Below the pieces are notes generated by a model. That model made no database searches. It was not told the origin of the DNA and saw only the letters and a program-made list of their open reading frames with translations. Both the position numbers and the translations under genes were made by a program. Below are positions 45,040 through 55,339 of a DNA stretch of 64,000 nucleotides, in pieces (position 1 is the stretch's first letter; every line of letters starts with the position of its first letter). Source of the stretch: Eucommia ulmoides (Eukaryota > Streptophyta > Magnoliopsida > Garryales > Eucommiaceae); the NCBI GenBank assembly GCA_016647705.1, contig CM028335.1, forward strand, positions 8,714,818 through 8,778,817. The letters run 5' to 3'.

Positions 45040-46420
45040 ATAGCTTCTTCGGATGAGAGCTTCAATCTCTTGCCAAAGCTGGAAGCAGTTCGCTGTGGAG
45101 TGACCTCGGTCTTGTTAGAGCTCATAGTATTTGGTCATTGACATCCCGACCGGCTTTCTTCTCAGGGGCGGCGGAGGAGAAAAGAAGTCTTGCCCTAAGC
45201 TTTCTACGAAAATGGTAGTGACCAAGGCCATGAGCAGAGTGAACTCTAGTTGGTGACTCCATAGATGAGGAAATGGCCTCTTGCTTCCGGGTAGGGGTCT
45301 GAACCTCCCTGTAGTTTGTAGTCTTCTTGAGCCTTCGACCTGATTCGAACCTCTATCCCTCGATCTATTCCCTCTTTTTTTGTCTATAACATGTAGATCA
45401 ACACTATAAAATATTGTCCCGCGATCCAAAGCTTGATCGAGAATGGGAGCAGGGTTGGAGCAGAGGTCATAGGACAATCTCTGATATCGAAGCCTGTCAA
45501 CAAAGGTATTCAGTGCTACACTCTCAGGAAGGTTGTTGCATGCATTTTCTTCTCGATTGAAGCGCTCAACATAATTTCCCAAAGATTTAGAGGGCTCCTA
45601 CCAAAGAGTGAGGATGTGAGCCATAGTTCTCAGCCTTCGCTAAGAGTAGCTAAAATGAGCTAGGAATAACTGCTCGAGCTCCCTAAAGGTAGAGATAGAT
45701 GTTGGCCTCAGACCCTATAACCAGGACATCACTGCACCTGTGAGAGTGATGGGAAAGGCTCTACACTGCAGAGATACAGAGGCTACTCGTATATTCATAT
45801 GAGACTTGAACATGGACAGATGGTTAACGAGATATGAAGTCCCATCATAGAGATTCATCTGGGGGTGAGTGAAGTGCCTCGGTGCTACTTCTTCTAGAAT
45901 TTTCTCTATAAAAGGGGCCCTAAACTCCATGACAATACCCAGTCCTACCCGACCTCCTTGTACCTTTTAGAGAAAAATTTCCATATCAAACAGGCAACGT
46001 TCCACACCTTCTCCTGCTTGGGGCTCTCCTTGTACCTGACTTCTCAGCATTACTAGGGGAGCCATCTCCTATTCTGCAAGCTCATGGTCGCAAGGCGGAG
46101 GGAGGCCCTTGGGCACATATCCATTCGAAGTGGTCATGAGAACATCACGGTCTTGAGGTGGCTCCTTGGGTACTGCAGTCTGGAGAGCTAGTCCTCCTAG
46201 AGCAGGGGGCAGTGGCAAGGGCGTAATGAGAAGTTGAACATACAACTTGAACTCTCCCATTTGACGTTCAAGAAAATCAAACCGAGATGCATCCAAGGCC
46301 CCCAAGGTCTATCGTGCAGCCCCAGGTGACAGAGTGGAAGGTCCTGCCTGATCTTGGATGGGGTAGTTATCCTCATTGGTAGGATCTAGATGGTGCGCCC
46401 TTGGAGTTCTCGACATATCT
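45040..46420 (-). pseudogene. Gag of element E (Tat/gypsy type), broken
   Basis: Minus-strand remains of a Ty3/gypsy gag. The N-terminal part reads LGALDASRFDFLERQMGEFK (near 46300). The capsid reads APFIEKILEEVAPRHF, MNLYDGTSYLVNHLSMFKSH and CRAFPITLTGAVMSWL (45715-45930), then MGNYVERFNREENACNNLPE with FVDRLRYQRLSYDLCSNPAP. The end has TKYYEL, a stop and DRGHSTANCFQLWQEIEALI, the usual block before gypsy protease. At least one frameshift (near 45590-45710) and stops are present. It lies downstream of the 5' LTR and primer site at 46519-46542. Confidence 0.88.
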
Positions 46421-46518
46421 TCTCTTTTCTCTGCTCCGAGTTCGTCCGTCCTGCCAGACCTTATGATCATCCAGGCTCAGCTCCGTAAAGAGCAATAATC
46501 AGGGAAAGGTTTTTTGTA

Positions 46519-46542
46519 CGGTTTCCATAGACGACACCAAAC
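46519..46542 (-). promoter_or_regulatory. Putative primer binding site of element E
   Basis: Next to the 5' LTR end (TACCAACA) the minus strand reads GTTTGGTGTCGTCTATGG. I recall similar TTGGTGCCGTCTGTGGG sites in other plant gypsy elements, but I cannot name the tRNA. Confidence 0.5.
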
Positions 46543-47235
46543 TGTTGGTATATAAAACTGGTACACACCTCGAGTATGGTCCAGTCGAATAACAGGTAAA
46601 TCCTCTTGTTGAGATGGAATCATCGATTGAAAATTCTTCATGTGGGCTGTGCTGGGTCCTAGGAGGACTAACCTGCTATGCCTAGAGTCTTGCTCCTTAG
46701 AGAATGGTACTTGGAGAAAGCTCAGACCAAGATTTGTCCCGGTGAAGCCCCTCCGACGTAATAATCAGTGCTGAGAGAGAAAATATATAGTAATGTGTTA
46801 AGTAGGCAAGTGAACTCAATGCATGCGCGTAATAAAGCGTACCGAAGGCTTGCATAGCCTTTGGTATATAGAGGAGTTGGATATAATTAGTTGGGCCTAA
46901 ACACGGTTAATTAGTTAAAACCCTATATTTAGCTGGTAATTTGGGGTATTTTATAGATAACCGTTAGGCTTGGGTTTTTTAGCCTATTTGGCCAAGCCTA
47001 TAGGCCTTTTCCAGGCATGTGATGGTAACCTAGTAGAGGAAAGCAGAGATCCATAGAGTTCTGGAGAAGAAACAAGCTGAAGTGGGGAGCCGTTCGAGGA
47101 GAAATATTGAGTCCTTAAAATTGGTCAATGTATGCTCCAGTATTACTTGTGGATTCTGGAATACATCCCTATCACTATGAGGACGGAGACGTGGCCGAGT
47201 CCCAAGTACTGACTCAGTGGTACCCAAACAATGCA
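46543..47235 (-). repeat. 5' LTR of element E
   Basis: About 693 bp, starting TGTTGGTATATAAAACTGG. It is about 100 bp shorter than the left LTR, mainly because sequence corresponding to about 38835-38930 is missing. A minus-strand TATA-like CTCTATATACC lies near 46866-46876. Confidence 0.8.
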
Positions 47236-47544
47236 TTGATGTATAAAATTAGTACACATATCGATTATGGTTCAGTCAGATGATAGGTGGGTCCTCTCGC
47301 TGAGGTGGATTCATCGATTGAAAATTCTTCACGTGAGCTGTGCTAGGTCATGGGAGGATTGACCTGCTGTGCCCCGAATCCTACTCCTCAGGGAGTGGTA
47401 CCTACAGAAGGCTCAGACTAGGATTTGTCCCGTTGAAATCCCTCCGGCGTGGTAATCAGTGCTCAAAGAGAAAATGTATAGTAATGCGTTAAGTAAGCAA
47501 GTAAACTCGATGCATGCGTGTAATAAAGCGTACCTCAGGCTTAC
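47236..47544 (-). mobile_element. Truncated family E LTR
   Basis: It begins TTGATGTATAAAATTAGTAC and aligns with the first ~300 bp of E LTRs up to AATAAAGCGTACCTCAGGCT, where element C starts at 47545. The missing remainder is not on the other side of C. It directly abuts the right LTR of E, so two LTR copies lie head to tail with no internal sequence between. Confidence 0.75.
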
Positions 47545-48959
47545 TGATAGGTGTGATCTACCTATATATTTCCAAACCGGTTTTATTAGTTTTAGAGTAT
47601 TTTTATAGCATTTTTATATGTTTTAATATGTTTTATTCTTTTTGTATTAAATCAGGTGTGTGGGATAAAACGGTATGAAAACGGATACTAAACGATGATG
47701 TCGGATCAAGAACGGTGGAAAAATAAGCACAAGGGCAATATTCTAAAAGGCAGCCCACCACTGCTGCGTTCGGCGGTGAAAAAGCAGAGAGGGCGAAAAT
47801 CTGCTAAAAGCTCCCCGCCTAAGCGGTGATATCCACCGCCTAGGTGGTGAAACTGCAGAAAGGTTCTGAATCCACCACTGACTCCACCGCTCAGGCGAAG
47901 ATTAAACCAACTTACTCACTGCCACGGCGGTCAGCTCTGCACCAGATTTAGATATTTTTTGATATTTTGAGGTTTACAAAACCCTTCATTTCTTCATCTC
48001 TTCCGAAATTTATCATCCTGTAAGCCCCTTATAATATATTTAGGGTGAGTTTGAGAGATATTTGAGGGAGAGCTCACAACCTGAAGAAGAAGAAGAAGAA
48101 GAAGAAAATGATCGTTCAATGGTTTTAGCGCAAAATCTTCGGATATCAGCTAAATCGTTTGTTTCTTTTCTTTATTTTCTTACTTTCGACAGTTGTTGAG
48201 CATGTTTAGCCCATTTTTCATTGTATACATGGTTATAGCCATTGGCTAAATATGGAATGTTTAGGGATTAATATAAATTTATGAATTCGTTATTTGTTTG
48301 TGTTTGTGTTTCGTTAGTGGTTGTTCTTCGATGTTTGATTGTGTTTATCATTTTTGTATTGTTTGTATTCTTGAAATGATATATAGAGAATACGGGGTTT
48401 GAAACTCGGGAGAGGTAACCCCAGATTTGGACTAAGTTAAATATAACGCGACGATCCAATAACCCAAGAGGGAATTGGAGAGTGTGCAATCAATGATGTT
48501 GGGGCGAGACTCACGTGACTTAGGATCGTTAAGATATTCATGGGGACTTCTTATTTGACACAAAGTCACGTATTCCCCCACCTTACACTCAGGAGAGTTG
48601 CCGAGGGAATTTACGATCTGAGATTGGCGGATAAGTCGAACGTTGTTAACGTAAACTAAAACGAGATCGAACACGTATTTGTAAACGAAGTTAATCCCCA
48701 AACAATCTACTCTCTTAAAACTATCTCAATATAATATTTATAGTTTAATTAGATTAATTAGTATTTCAGTATTAGTTTTTATTAATTTTATATACATTTT
48801 TATCTCATAGATAAAGTTAGGTCATGATAAACACGGTAGTTGATAATAACGACAACCAATCCATGTGGACACGATACCCCTACTCTCCCCATATTTACTA
48901 AAAATTGACCTCGTATACTTGTGAGTAATCATACATGAGCGTAAAAATCTCATCGTACA
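47545..48959 (+). repeat. 5' LTR of element C
   Basis: 1415 bp, TGATAGGTGTGATC to CGTACA. U3 (47755-47935) carries CCCGCCTAAGCGGTG, CCACCGCCTAGGTGGTGA and similar motifs plus a decayed ACTGCCACGGCGGTC. The conserved R/U5 block lies at about 48380-48660. A GAA repeat is at about 48083-48106. Confidence 0.9.
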
Positions 48960-48985
48960 AGTTTTTGGAACCATTTCCGGGGATT
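48960..48985 (+). promoter_or_regulatory. Decayed primer binding site of element C
   Basis: AGTTTTTGGAACCATTTCCG followed by GGGATT corresponds to AGTTTTTGGCGCCGTTGCCG in element B. Four changes in the core, several at former CpG sites. Confidence 0.8.
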
Positions 48986-49094
48986 GTGTTTTTTTATTAT
49001 TATTGATATTGTGAGTAAATGACCCGATTTTACTTTAGGCATTTCTTTTGTTTATAATTTTTCATTTGTAGTTTTGTTTTGTTTTCCTACAGGG

Positions 49095-50045
49095 TGCTTG
49101 AAAATATTAGATCAACAGGTACTCTTGCATTTCTTTCAACGGGATTCCAAACCATTTTACTGAGCTTGGGATCGATATAAGGATTTGCTACTCCAGTTTT
49201 TGAACTATCGTTTACCGAGGGAGTGTCAACTACTGAACTTCCTCGACGGGTTACAAGCCGCAACCAGAATATAGGTTGAAAGAGGAAACGGTACCATCTC
49301 TTTCAACCAACTAACCGCAGATGAAGCCCATTAGTTGTTGGAAGACATGGCGGCCTTTGATTATCAGAGTTTCAATACTATGGCGCCATGGATTGACACC
49401 CCAGACCAATACGTTGAGTCTTTCCCAGCCCTAGAAGAAATATTCATTGATTTTATTAGGGAGACTTAAGCGTTTTGGAGGGAGACGAATGACCGACCCA
49501 ATTAGCACGAGGATCATTTTGATAATATTGAGACAGTCTACGCCGATATCGATATGACCGTAATGTCTCTTTAGAAGCAAATCGTTCAGCTAATCTGCTT
49601 GATTGAGGTCGAGTCAGACGTGGTGGCACTGGGAGATACACAAGCCACATTCATCGAAATCCACCACGAGGAACCGAAGACAAGTGGGAGGTACTTGGGT
49701 GAGATCGATGAAGATTCACATATTAATCGTTGTGAATTTTCACCGTTCGAATTCCAATTGGTGATGCCACGATCGATCCAAAACGATCACATTTACGAGG
49801 ATTCAATGTGGCTAACTTATCCCTCGCTGCCATTAGCAACGTTCATCCATGCCTACCAAGTACATGAGCTGATGGAGAATCTTGTTGAAAGCTTGGGCCG
49901 ATCAGAGCCAAATCTCGCCAAGCTTGAGGGCATACTAAATCAAGACCCATATATAGTGTTGTACAACACTTACTTTGGGCGGAGCCACTCTTTGACGAGT
50001 CGTTCTCCATGTCGGGCCGAGGACAATAAACCACGCATTTCTTGG
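49095..50045 (+). pseudogene. Gag-like protein of element C, broken
   Basis: Plus-strand homologue of the element B ORF. It reads AWDRYKDLLLQFLNYRLP, ECQLLNFLDGLQAATR with a stop just after, and FNQLTADEAH, a stop and LLEDMAAFDYQS. The C-terminal part is open from 49599 with VVALGDTQATF, NDHIYEDSMWLTYP and DPYIVLYNTYFG. At least four stops. Same domain layout as A and B. Confidence 0.85.
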
Positions 50046-51420
50046 GAGGCAACCCAAGTAAAAAATAAGTTACATCCGTCACAACTGACTTGATTCGGAG
50101 GCGAGATTCTCTCACCCTCCAGGTACGTGTTCTAAACCCTATTCGTCAGCATGCTATATTTCATATGTTGAGAATGATGATTGGGTCGCTGAGGACATTG
50201 TCTGTTTCAAGTTTGGCGGTGATGCGTACGATATTAGTATGTTTTACTGTTTTACCGTATTGCATATTTGTTTATTGTAGAATATTTTAGTGGTGTTGTT
50301 TTGCATGCTGAGTTTTGCGTTCATCTAGGTTATTACCCGATGATGATATTACCCCCTGGTTGTTTTTTAGGTCAAGGGTAATACCTATGCATGTGTGTTT
50401 TGTGTGCTCGACAATGCGTTTTGGTGAAAATTATTGTAGATCCTAATTTGCACAAGTACATTGACTCAATATATAGTTATTCAATTGATTTGAGGGATTA
50501 TCGATTAGCCAAACTCATAACAAATTAAGGATTCTAGAACCTGATTGAGAGGAGGCTTGAGGCGAAATCCTAGGTGAGGTAGTTCGAAAGATATGATGTA
50601 GGTATTCGTTTTGTCGCTTGAGCCTTTTTAAGCCTACCTTGTTATATCATTATCCCTTGTTACCCTGTCAAAGTCTAAAAACTTTTTCAATTCTGAACAC
50701 TTAACCAATATCGCTTGACCAATTAAACTTCTTTCCAAACCTATATCACTGAATTAAAGGCACATTTGAGTGAATCAAGTTAGCAGTTGCAAATGCTTCT
50801 TGATGTGAGCGGTTAGGTTTAGGGAGAACTTCAGATTGGTTCGGTATTCGAGTACTCACTTATTGTTTTTCGTTCGTTTTAACCATACCCATGAAATCAT
50901 AATAATCGAATAAGTTTGGGGGTGTAGTGTTTGAAAAAAATAATGTAAATATCATTAAATTTACGTTTTTTTTGACAAGTGAGTACGTCGGTCTTAAATG
51001 TTTGTTTGGGATTGTTTCCAATTTTTTTATGAGGGTTCGAGAGTGAATGTTCTGAGTATTGAGCCTTGGGTAACGTTAAGTTAACAACGTTAACCCATTT
51101 TCTATTCCGAAATACCCTTGTCTAAATATTTCAAAACCGAACCAAGTCATTCTGATCTTCATGAACTTCCAAGCCTACATTAGTGGACAGTGGACCCAAA
51201 TCAGGCATATGGATATCTAAGTCTTTTACAGTCTAAGTTATGAGTTTAGTTGGTGGATAATCCGATCCGGTCGTTGGATAGCTATATTATTGAGTCTCGC
51301 ACAAACACGTTGACAGGATATAGAATGGTGTTCACTATTATTGAATGTTGAAATTCTAGAACACCACATGGTGTGTTTTACCGCCTGAACTCAATATGAC
51401 TGGAGGTTGTTGAGGGAAAA
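50046..51420 (+). other. Non-coding tail of element C
   Basis: No gene. It starts with TTGGGAGGCAACCCAAGT, a word I know from the region after the coding part of Athila-type elements, then keeps collinearity with the tails of A and B (TGATGATATTACCCCCTGG, GAGTACTCACTTATTG, AAGTTTGGGGGTGTAG). Confidence 0.7.
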
Positions 51421-51455
51421 ATGACTTGGTCAAGAGAAAGATTCAAAACTCGCAT

Positions 51456-51870
51456 GCAACTAAATAAGAAAAAAGAAAAATTGTCTGAGGAGAAAACGGC
51501 CTTCGAATCCTGTTACGGCAAGCTTAAGGTCGACTTCGTTGCTGTTAGGGAGAGAATAGAGGGAATGCAGAAGGAGCATGCCGCAGCTGTTGCAAAAGCT
51601 AAGGAAAATACTGTAGAATAATGGAAGAAATCCCCAACCTTTATTGACATGAAGATGCTTATCGTGGCTGAGATGGTGGAAAGTGGTCATAGATACACGA
51701 TCCGTAATTTGCGTTGCCAACACCCAAACTTCCTGGTGGATGACATCGATATGGATTATTCTGATGTGGAAGGAGATGTCGGCCTTGAGACTGGGGATGT
51801 TGCAATTCAAGTCTCTTTGCCGTTTGGTTTTACACATCTTCTCCAAGAAGAAGTCACACTCTCCTTCTAG
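51456..51870 (+). pseudogene. Antisense ORF 3' of element F pol, coiled-coil protein
   Basis: A plus-strand reading, opposite to pol, open for about 138 codons with one stop at 51619. The first part is a heptad-like, charged coiled coil (KKKEKLSEEKTAFESCYGKL, VAVRERIEGMQKEHAAAVAK). After the stop come FIDMKMLIVAEMVESGHRYT and HPNFLVDDIDMDYSDVEGD, an acidic end. Tat-lineage elements are known to carry antisense ORFs between pol and the 3' LTR, and this fits in place and direction. The function is unknown. Its 5' end is lost at the junction with C. Confidence 0.6.
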
Positions 51871-52640
51871 GAATTAACTCCTTGGAAGAGATCATGCTTC
51901 CCCTTTTTGGGAAGCACTATTTCATGTTGTTTTACCATATATATAGCCTCTCTTCCCCTCTCCCAGCCTAGCATCCGAGTAGAGATCGGGTGGTAGGTTA
52001 AAATTCCAGGGGTGATACCGGTGTGGAATATGGTCATCGCGGTCCCTAGGGGGTGACCCTAGGTCGGACCCCTGTGGTCGGTCACAGGTGGGTTCTCATT
52101 GGGATTGCTTATCTCTGAGCCCATTCAGGTTATCCCAAAATTTATCTGCCAGGGACATCATTTATTTATGTCGCCTGAGCTAGGCTCAACTGTGAGGGGT
52201 GAGATGCTTACCTGTAGGTCCTCAGAACTGATCGATGTAATTGTCATCGAAAGACGATAGCTATTAATCTTCGGTCTAATACTACCGACTTGTGGAAAGG
52301 GTCTGGTTACACCCCTGATGCAATGCGTCGAGATGGGGTTCTTTGTGGAGATTATCCCTGACAATAAGTGTCGGGACACTGTTTTGGGTTGATAAAACAC
52401 TCGGGGCGACACATCTTCGTCTGAGATGGGATGGAGGGCTGTTCATCCCAGCATGGTCGTGTTTTGGAGATTTGTGGGAAGGGTTGCTCATCCCAATCCG
52501 AAATGGGATGGGGGTTGTACTTCAACGCCACCAACAATATTTAGAGAATTGAGTGATAATTGAACAAAATATTGCTTCCATTCATAAGGAGATACTTTAC
52601 AAACTTTGAAAGTGAAAAACTTTATAAGTCAATCGGTACT
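51871..52640. other. Non-coding region between antisense ORF and pol of F
   Basis: No gene. A plus-strand-looking TATA stretch (CCATATATATAGCC near 51937) lies downstream of the antisense ORF. CCCTAGGGGGTGACCCTAGG at about 52052-52071 is a nested palindrome, and GATGGGATGG..GTTCATCCCA-type inverted words recur at 52425-52515. Confidence 0.5.
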
Positions 52641-53776
52641 TCTTCTTCGGGGTAGCATCATTTCTGATGTTCCACGTTCCAAGGGTACCTTAAGAGGACA
52701 CCCTTCTCAGTCTCCAACTCATAGGTGCTAGGACGGGCAATACAGGTAACGCGATATAACCCTTTCCAAGATAGAGCGAGTTTGCTGGTGGTTGTATCAT
52801 TGGTGGCCAGAGTTACTTTTCAGAGGACAATGTCTCCAATGTCAAATGACCGAGGATGGACCCTTCTATTGTAATACCTGGCCACCGTTTGTTGATAAGT
52901 TTTTTATCGAACACAGGCACGCTCCCGTTTTTCTTCAATAAGATCAAGTTTAAGGGATAAAGAGGCATCGTTTTCATATTGGTTGAAGATCATTACTGTG
53001 CGGGGAGAGGGCACGCCGATCTCGACTGGAATTACCGCTTCTGACCCGAAAGTCATTGCGAAAAGCGTTTCTCCTATGGGGTTTCTTGTTGTGGTGTAGT
53101 ATGCCCAAAGAATGAGGCATACGTCTTCAACCTATCTTCCTTTTGATTTATCAAGTCTGGTCTTGAGTCCGTGAAGAATGGTGCGGTTGGTTACATCTAC
53201 TTGTCCGTTGGCCTAGGAATGCCCTAGTGATACAAAGTAGGTCTAAATCCTCAGCCCGACGCATAATTTTGCAAAGAGGTCATTGTTGAACTACTTCCTG
53301 TTATTAGAAATGATAGCCTTGGATATGCTAAAGTGACACACAACACTTTCCCATACGAAATCTCTGATATTTTCCTTAGTGATTTGTGCAAGTGGCTTGG
53401 CTTCTACCCATTTTGTAAAATAATCGATTGTGACAACGAGAAATTTTCTCTGCCCGAGCTCATTAGAGAATGGACCAAGAAGGTCAATGCCCCACTAGGT
53501 AAAGGGCCAATGACTCGTCATAGGGACGAGAATGGTTGGAGGTTGTTTGGGATGAGAGGCAAATCTCTGACATTTATTATAGTTTTTAACAAACTCCATG
53601 AAGTCCTTGTGCATGTCCGGCCAAGGGTATCCGTGAAGAATGAGCTTGTGAATAATGGACCTTCCTCCTGAGTGGCTGCTACATATCCCTCCATGGACTT
53701 CTTTCATCACATAGTCAGACTCTTCTGGTCTGAGGCAACGGGAGTATGTGTCCGAGAAGAATTTCCGGTAGAGCAC
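52641..53776 (-). pseudogene. Gypsy integrase of element F
   Basis: Zinc finger: VMKEVHGGICSSHSGG with the two His and NYNKCQRF, where Tyr replaces the first Cys of CxxC. Core: FLVVTIDYFTKWVEAKPL retains the first Asp. The second box reads AIISNNRK with Asn for the catalytic Asp and a stop after it. The third reads ANGQVDVTNRTILHGLKTRL, with Asp where Glu is usual. Then CLILWAYYTTTRNPIGETLF and GSEAVIPVEIGVP. The C-terminal part reads YYNRRVHPRSFDIGDIV and ELETEKGVLLRYPWNVEH. It is inactive by several criteria. Confidence 0.92.
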
Positions 53777-54430
53777 TCTATCGATGATAGTGTATCGAGA
53801 TACCTTATACCGTATTCGCCTTGCCTCACCTCTGTTTGATCAGATGGGAGTGCTCCGTTTAAGAGGTATTTTTTTATTGGATCAATCCAAGTCGATGTAT
53901 CGGAAAGAGCACATATGGTGGTACCTTGATCAGAGATTGTGGTGCTTGGTTCCTCTAAATACTCTACGGGGACGCTCCGTTTCAGGGTGAATTCCACGGC
54001 AGAGGCCAAGTTAGCCAAAACATCAACGTTTTGATTTTCTTCTCAGGGTATTTGGCGTACTTGAATTTTTTCAAAACTTTTTATAAGCACCTTAACTCTT
54101 TAGAGGTAGGAGGTCATACTTTGATCCTTGGCTGCGTACTCACTATTGACTTAATTTACAACAAGTTGTGAGTCACAAAAGACTTGTAGGTTTTTGGCGT
54201 TGAATTCTCTTGCTAATCTGACTCCGGCAAGAAGGGCTTCATACTTTGCTTTATTATTGGTAGCTCTAAATCTCAGTCGGATTGCATATTCAATTTTTTC
54301 CCGATCAGGGGCTACTAGGACCATTCCGGCCCACACATCCCCCCACATTGGAGGAACCATCCGTGAATAATTTCTAATTACTCAGACCAAAGTCGTTGCT
54401 TGTGCCGGGATGAGGAGGTGCCTTTCCGGG
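53777..54430 (-). pseudogene. Second RNase H (archaeal-type) and linker of element F
   Basis: At 54360-54151 the minus strand reads AIRLRFRATNNKAKYEALLA and VRLAREFNAKNLQVFCDSQL, typical of the extra RNase H of Tat-lineage gypsy elements (NNxAEYEAL box, here NNKAKYEAL, with Lys at the usual Glu). A stop follows. The linker continues at 54018-53777 with LASAVEFTLKRSVPVEYLEE and ends before the integrase finger. Confidence 0.88.
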
Positions 54431-55339
54431 ACTAGCATCTCTGCCAAGCCGAAATGAGGCTCCGGCCTGGCAAGGTTGTGATCATCTAGGATGGGCTCTT
54501 CTGGGAAAGTCATTTCAGTAATAAAGTTGGTTAGGACCTACCATTTGATGGCTGTCCCCAGCCAATTTTTTATGTAAAATTGGCCAAGTTCAAGGCCGTA
54601 TTTCATAAGCCGGCCAGAAACATCGGGTGAGTGTAGAACTTGTCGTAAGGGTAGGTCAGTAAGTACAACGATCACATGGGTTTGAAAATATTGTCTCAAT
54701 TTTCGTGATGCAATGAGAAGGGCATAGGCCAACTTCTTGAAATGCTGATATCTTGTTTCGGCATCGGTTAACACTCGACTCGCATAATATATGGGCATTT
54801 AAACCCCTTCCTCTTCCCGGATCAGTGTCGCACTAACTGTAGTATTTGAAGTAGCGATGTACATGAACAATTCTTCTCTGTGCTTGGGAGTACTCAATAT
54901 TGGGGCCGAGGAGAGGTATGTTTTAAGCTCTTGGAAGGCAGCCTCATATTCAGTTATCCACTCAGATGCCTCTTTGCCCCCGCAAAACTTTAAAGAAGGG
55001 AATACACTTCTCAGAAAATCGTGAAATAAAACGGTTCAGGGAGGCCAGTCTTCCAGTGAGTATTTGAACTTCTTTTTTTATCTGTGAAGAAGCTATTCCA
55101 AGAATGGCAGTGATTTGATCAGGATTGGAATCAATGCCTCTCTGGGACACCATATAGCCTAAGAACTTCCTAGATGAAACCCCAAAAATACACTTGGTGG
55201 GTTTCAACTTTATGCGGTGAGTTCGGAGATTGTTAAAGCAATGTTGGAGATGGCCAAGATGGTTGCATGCTTTGGTGCTCTTTATGAGCATATCATCGAT
55301 GTAAACTTCCATCGTTGAGCCAATCTCTTCCTTGAACAT
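54431..55339 (-). pseudogene. Gypsy RT (C-terminal) and first RNase H of element F
   Basis: From the right: MFKEEIGSTMEVYIDDMLIK with the catalytic YIDD, then HRIKLKPTKCIFGVSSRKFL, GYMVSQRGIDSNPDQI and LTGRLASLNRFISRFSEKC, the end of a gypsy RT. A break and stops around 54800-54960 separate it from RNase H: MPIYYASRVLTDAETRYQHF, LTDLPLRQVLHSPDVSGRLM and KYGLELGQFYI. The upstream RT part ends in LVNKMF at 60844, on the far side of element B, and the ATGTT bases for Met-Phe are the duplicated target. Confidence 0.92.

Larger units (their letters stand above)
38253..47235 (-). mobile_element. Element E: gypsy retrotransposon with gag but no recognisable pol
   Basis: LTRs at 38253-39045 and 46543-47235, same orientation, with a minus-strand gag pseudogene next to the right (5') LTR. 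Between gag and the left LTR there are only repeats, GC-rich sequence and an inserted solo LTR; no protease, RT or integrase motif is seen. It was therefore probably a non-autonomous gypsy element mobilised by a helper. Flanks (GCTTT left, TTGAT right) are not duplicates, and a second truncated LTR adjoins the right end, so the copy may be recombinant. Confidence 0.8.
47545..51455 (+). mobile_element. Element C: truncated Athila-like gag-only element
   Basis: Plus-strand relative of A and B. A 5' LTR (47545-48959), a decayed primer binding site, a gag-like pseudogene and the family's non-coding tail are present. Homology to B ends within AAACTCGCATG near 51455, about 150 bp before the expected 3' LTR, where sequence of element F begins. 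No 3' LTR and no TSD remain. Confidence 0.88.

Noticed and set aside
51421..51455. Met start of the antisense ORF at 51421
   Set aside because: These first codons belong to the tail of element C by homology with B; the true start of the ORF was lost at the junction.
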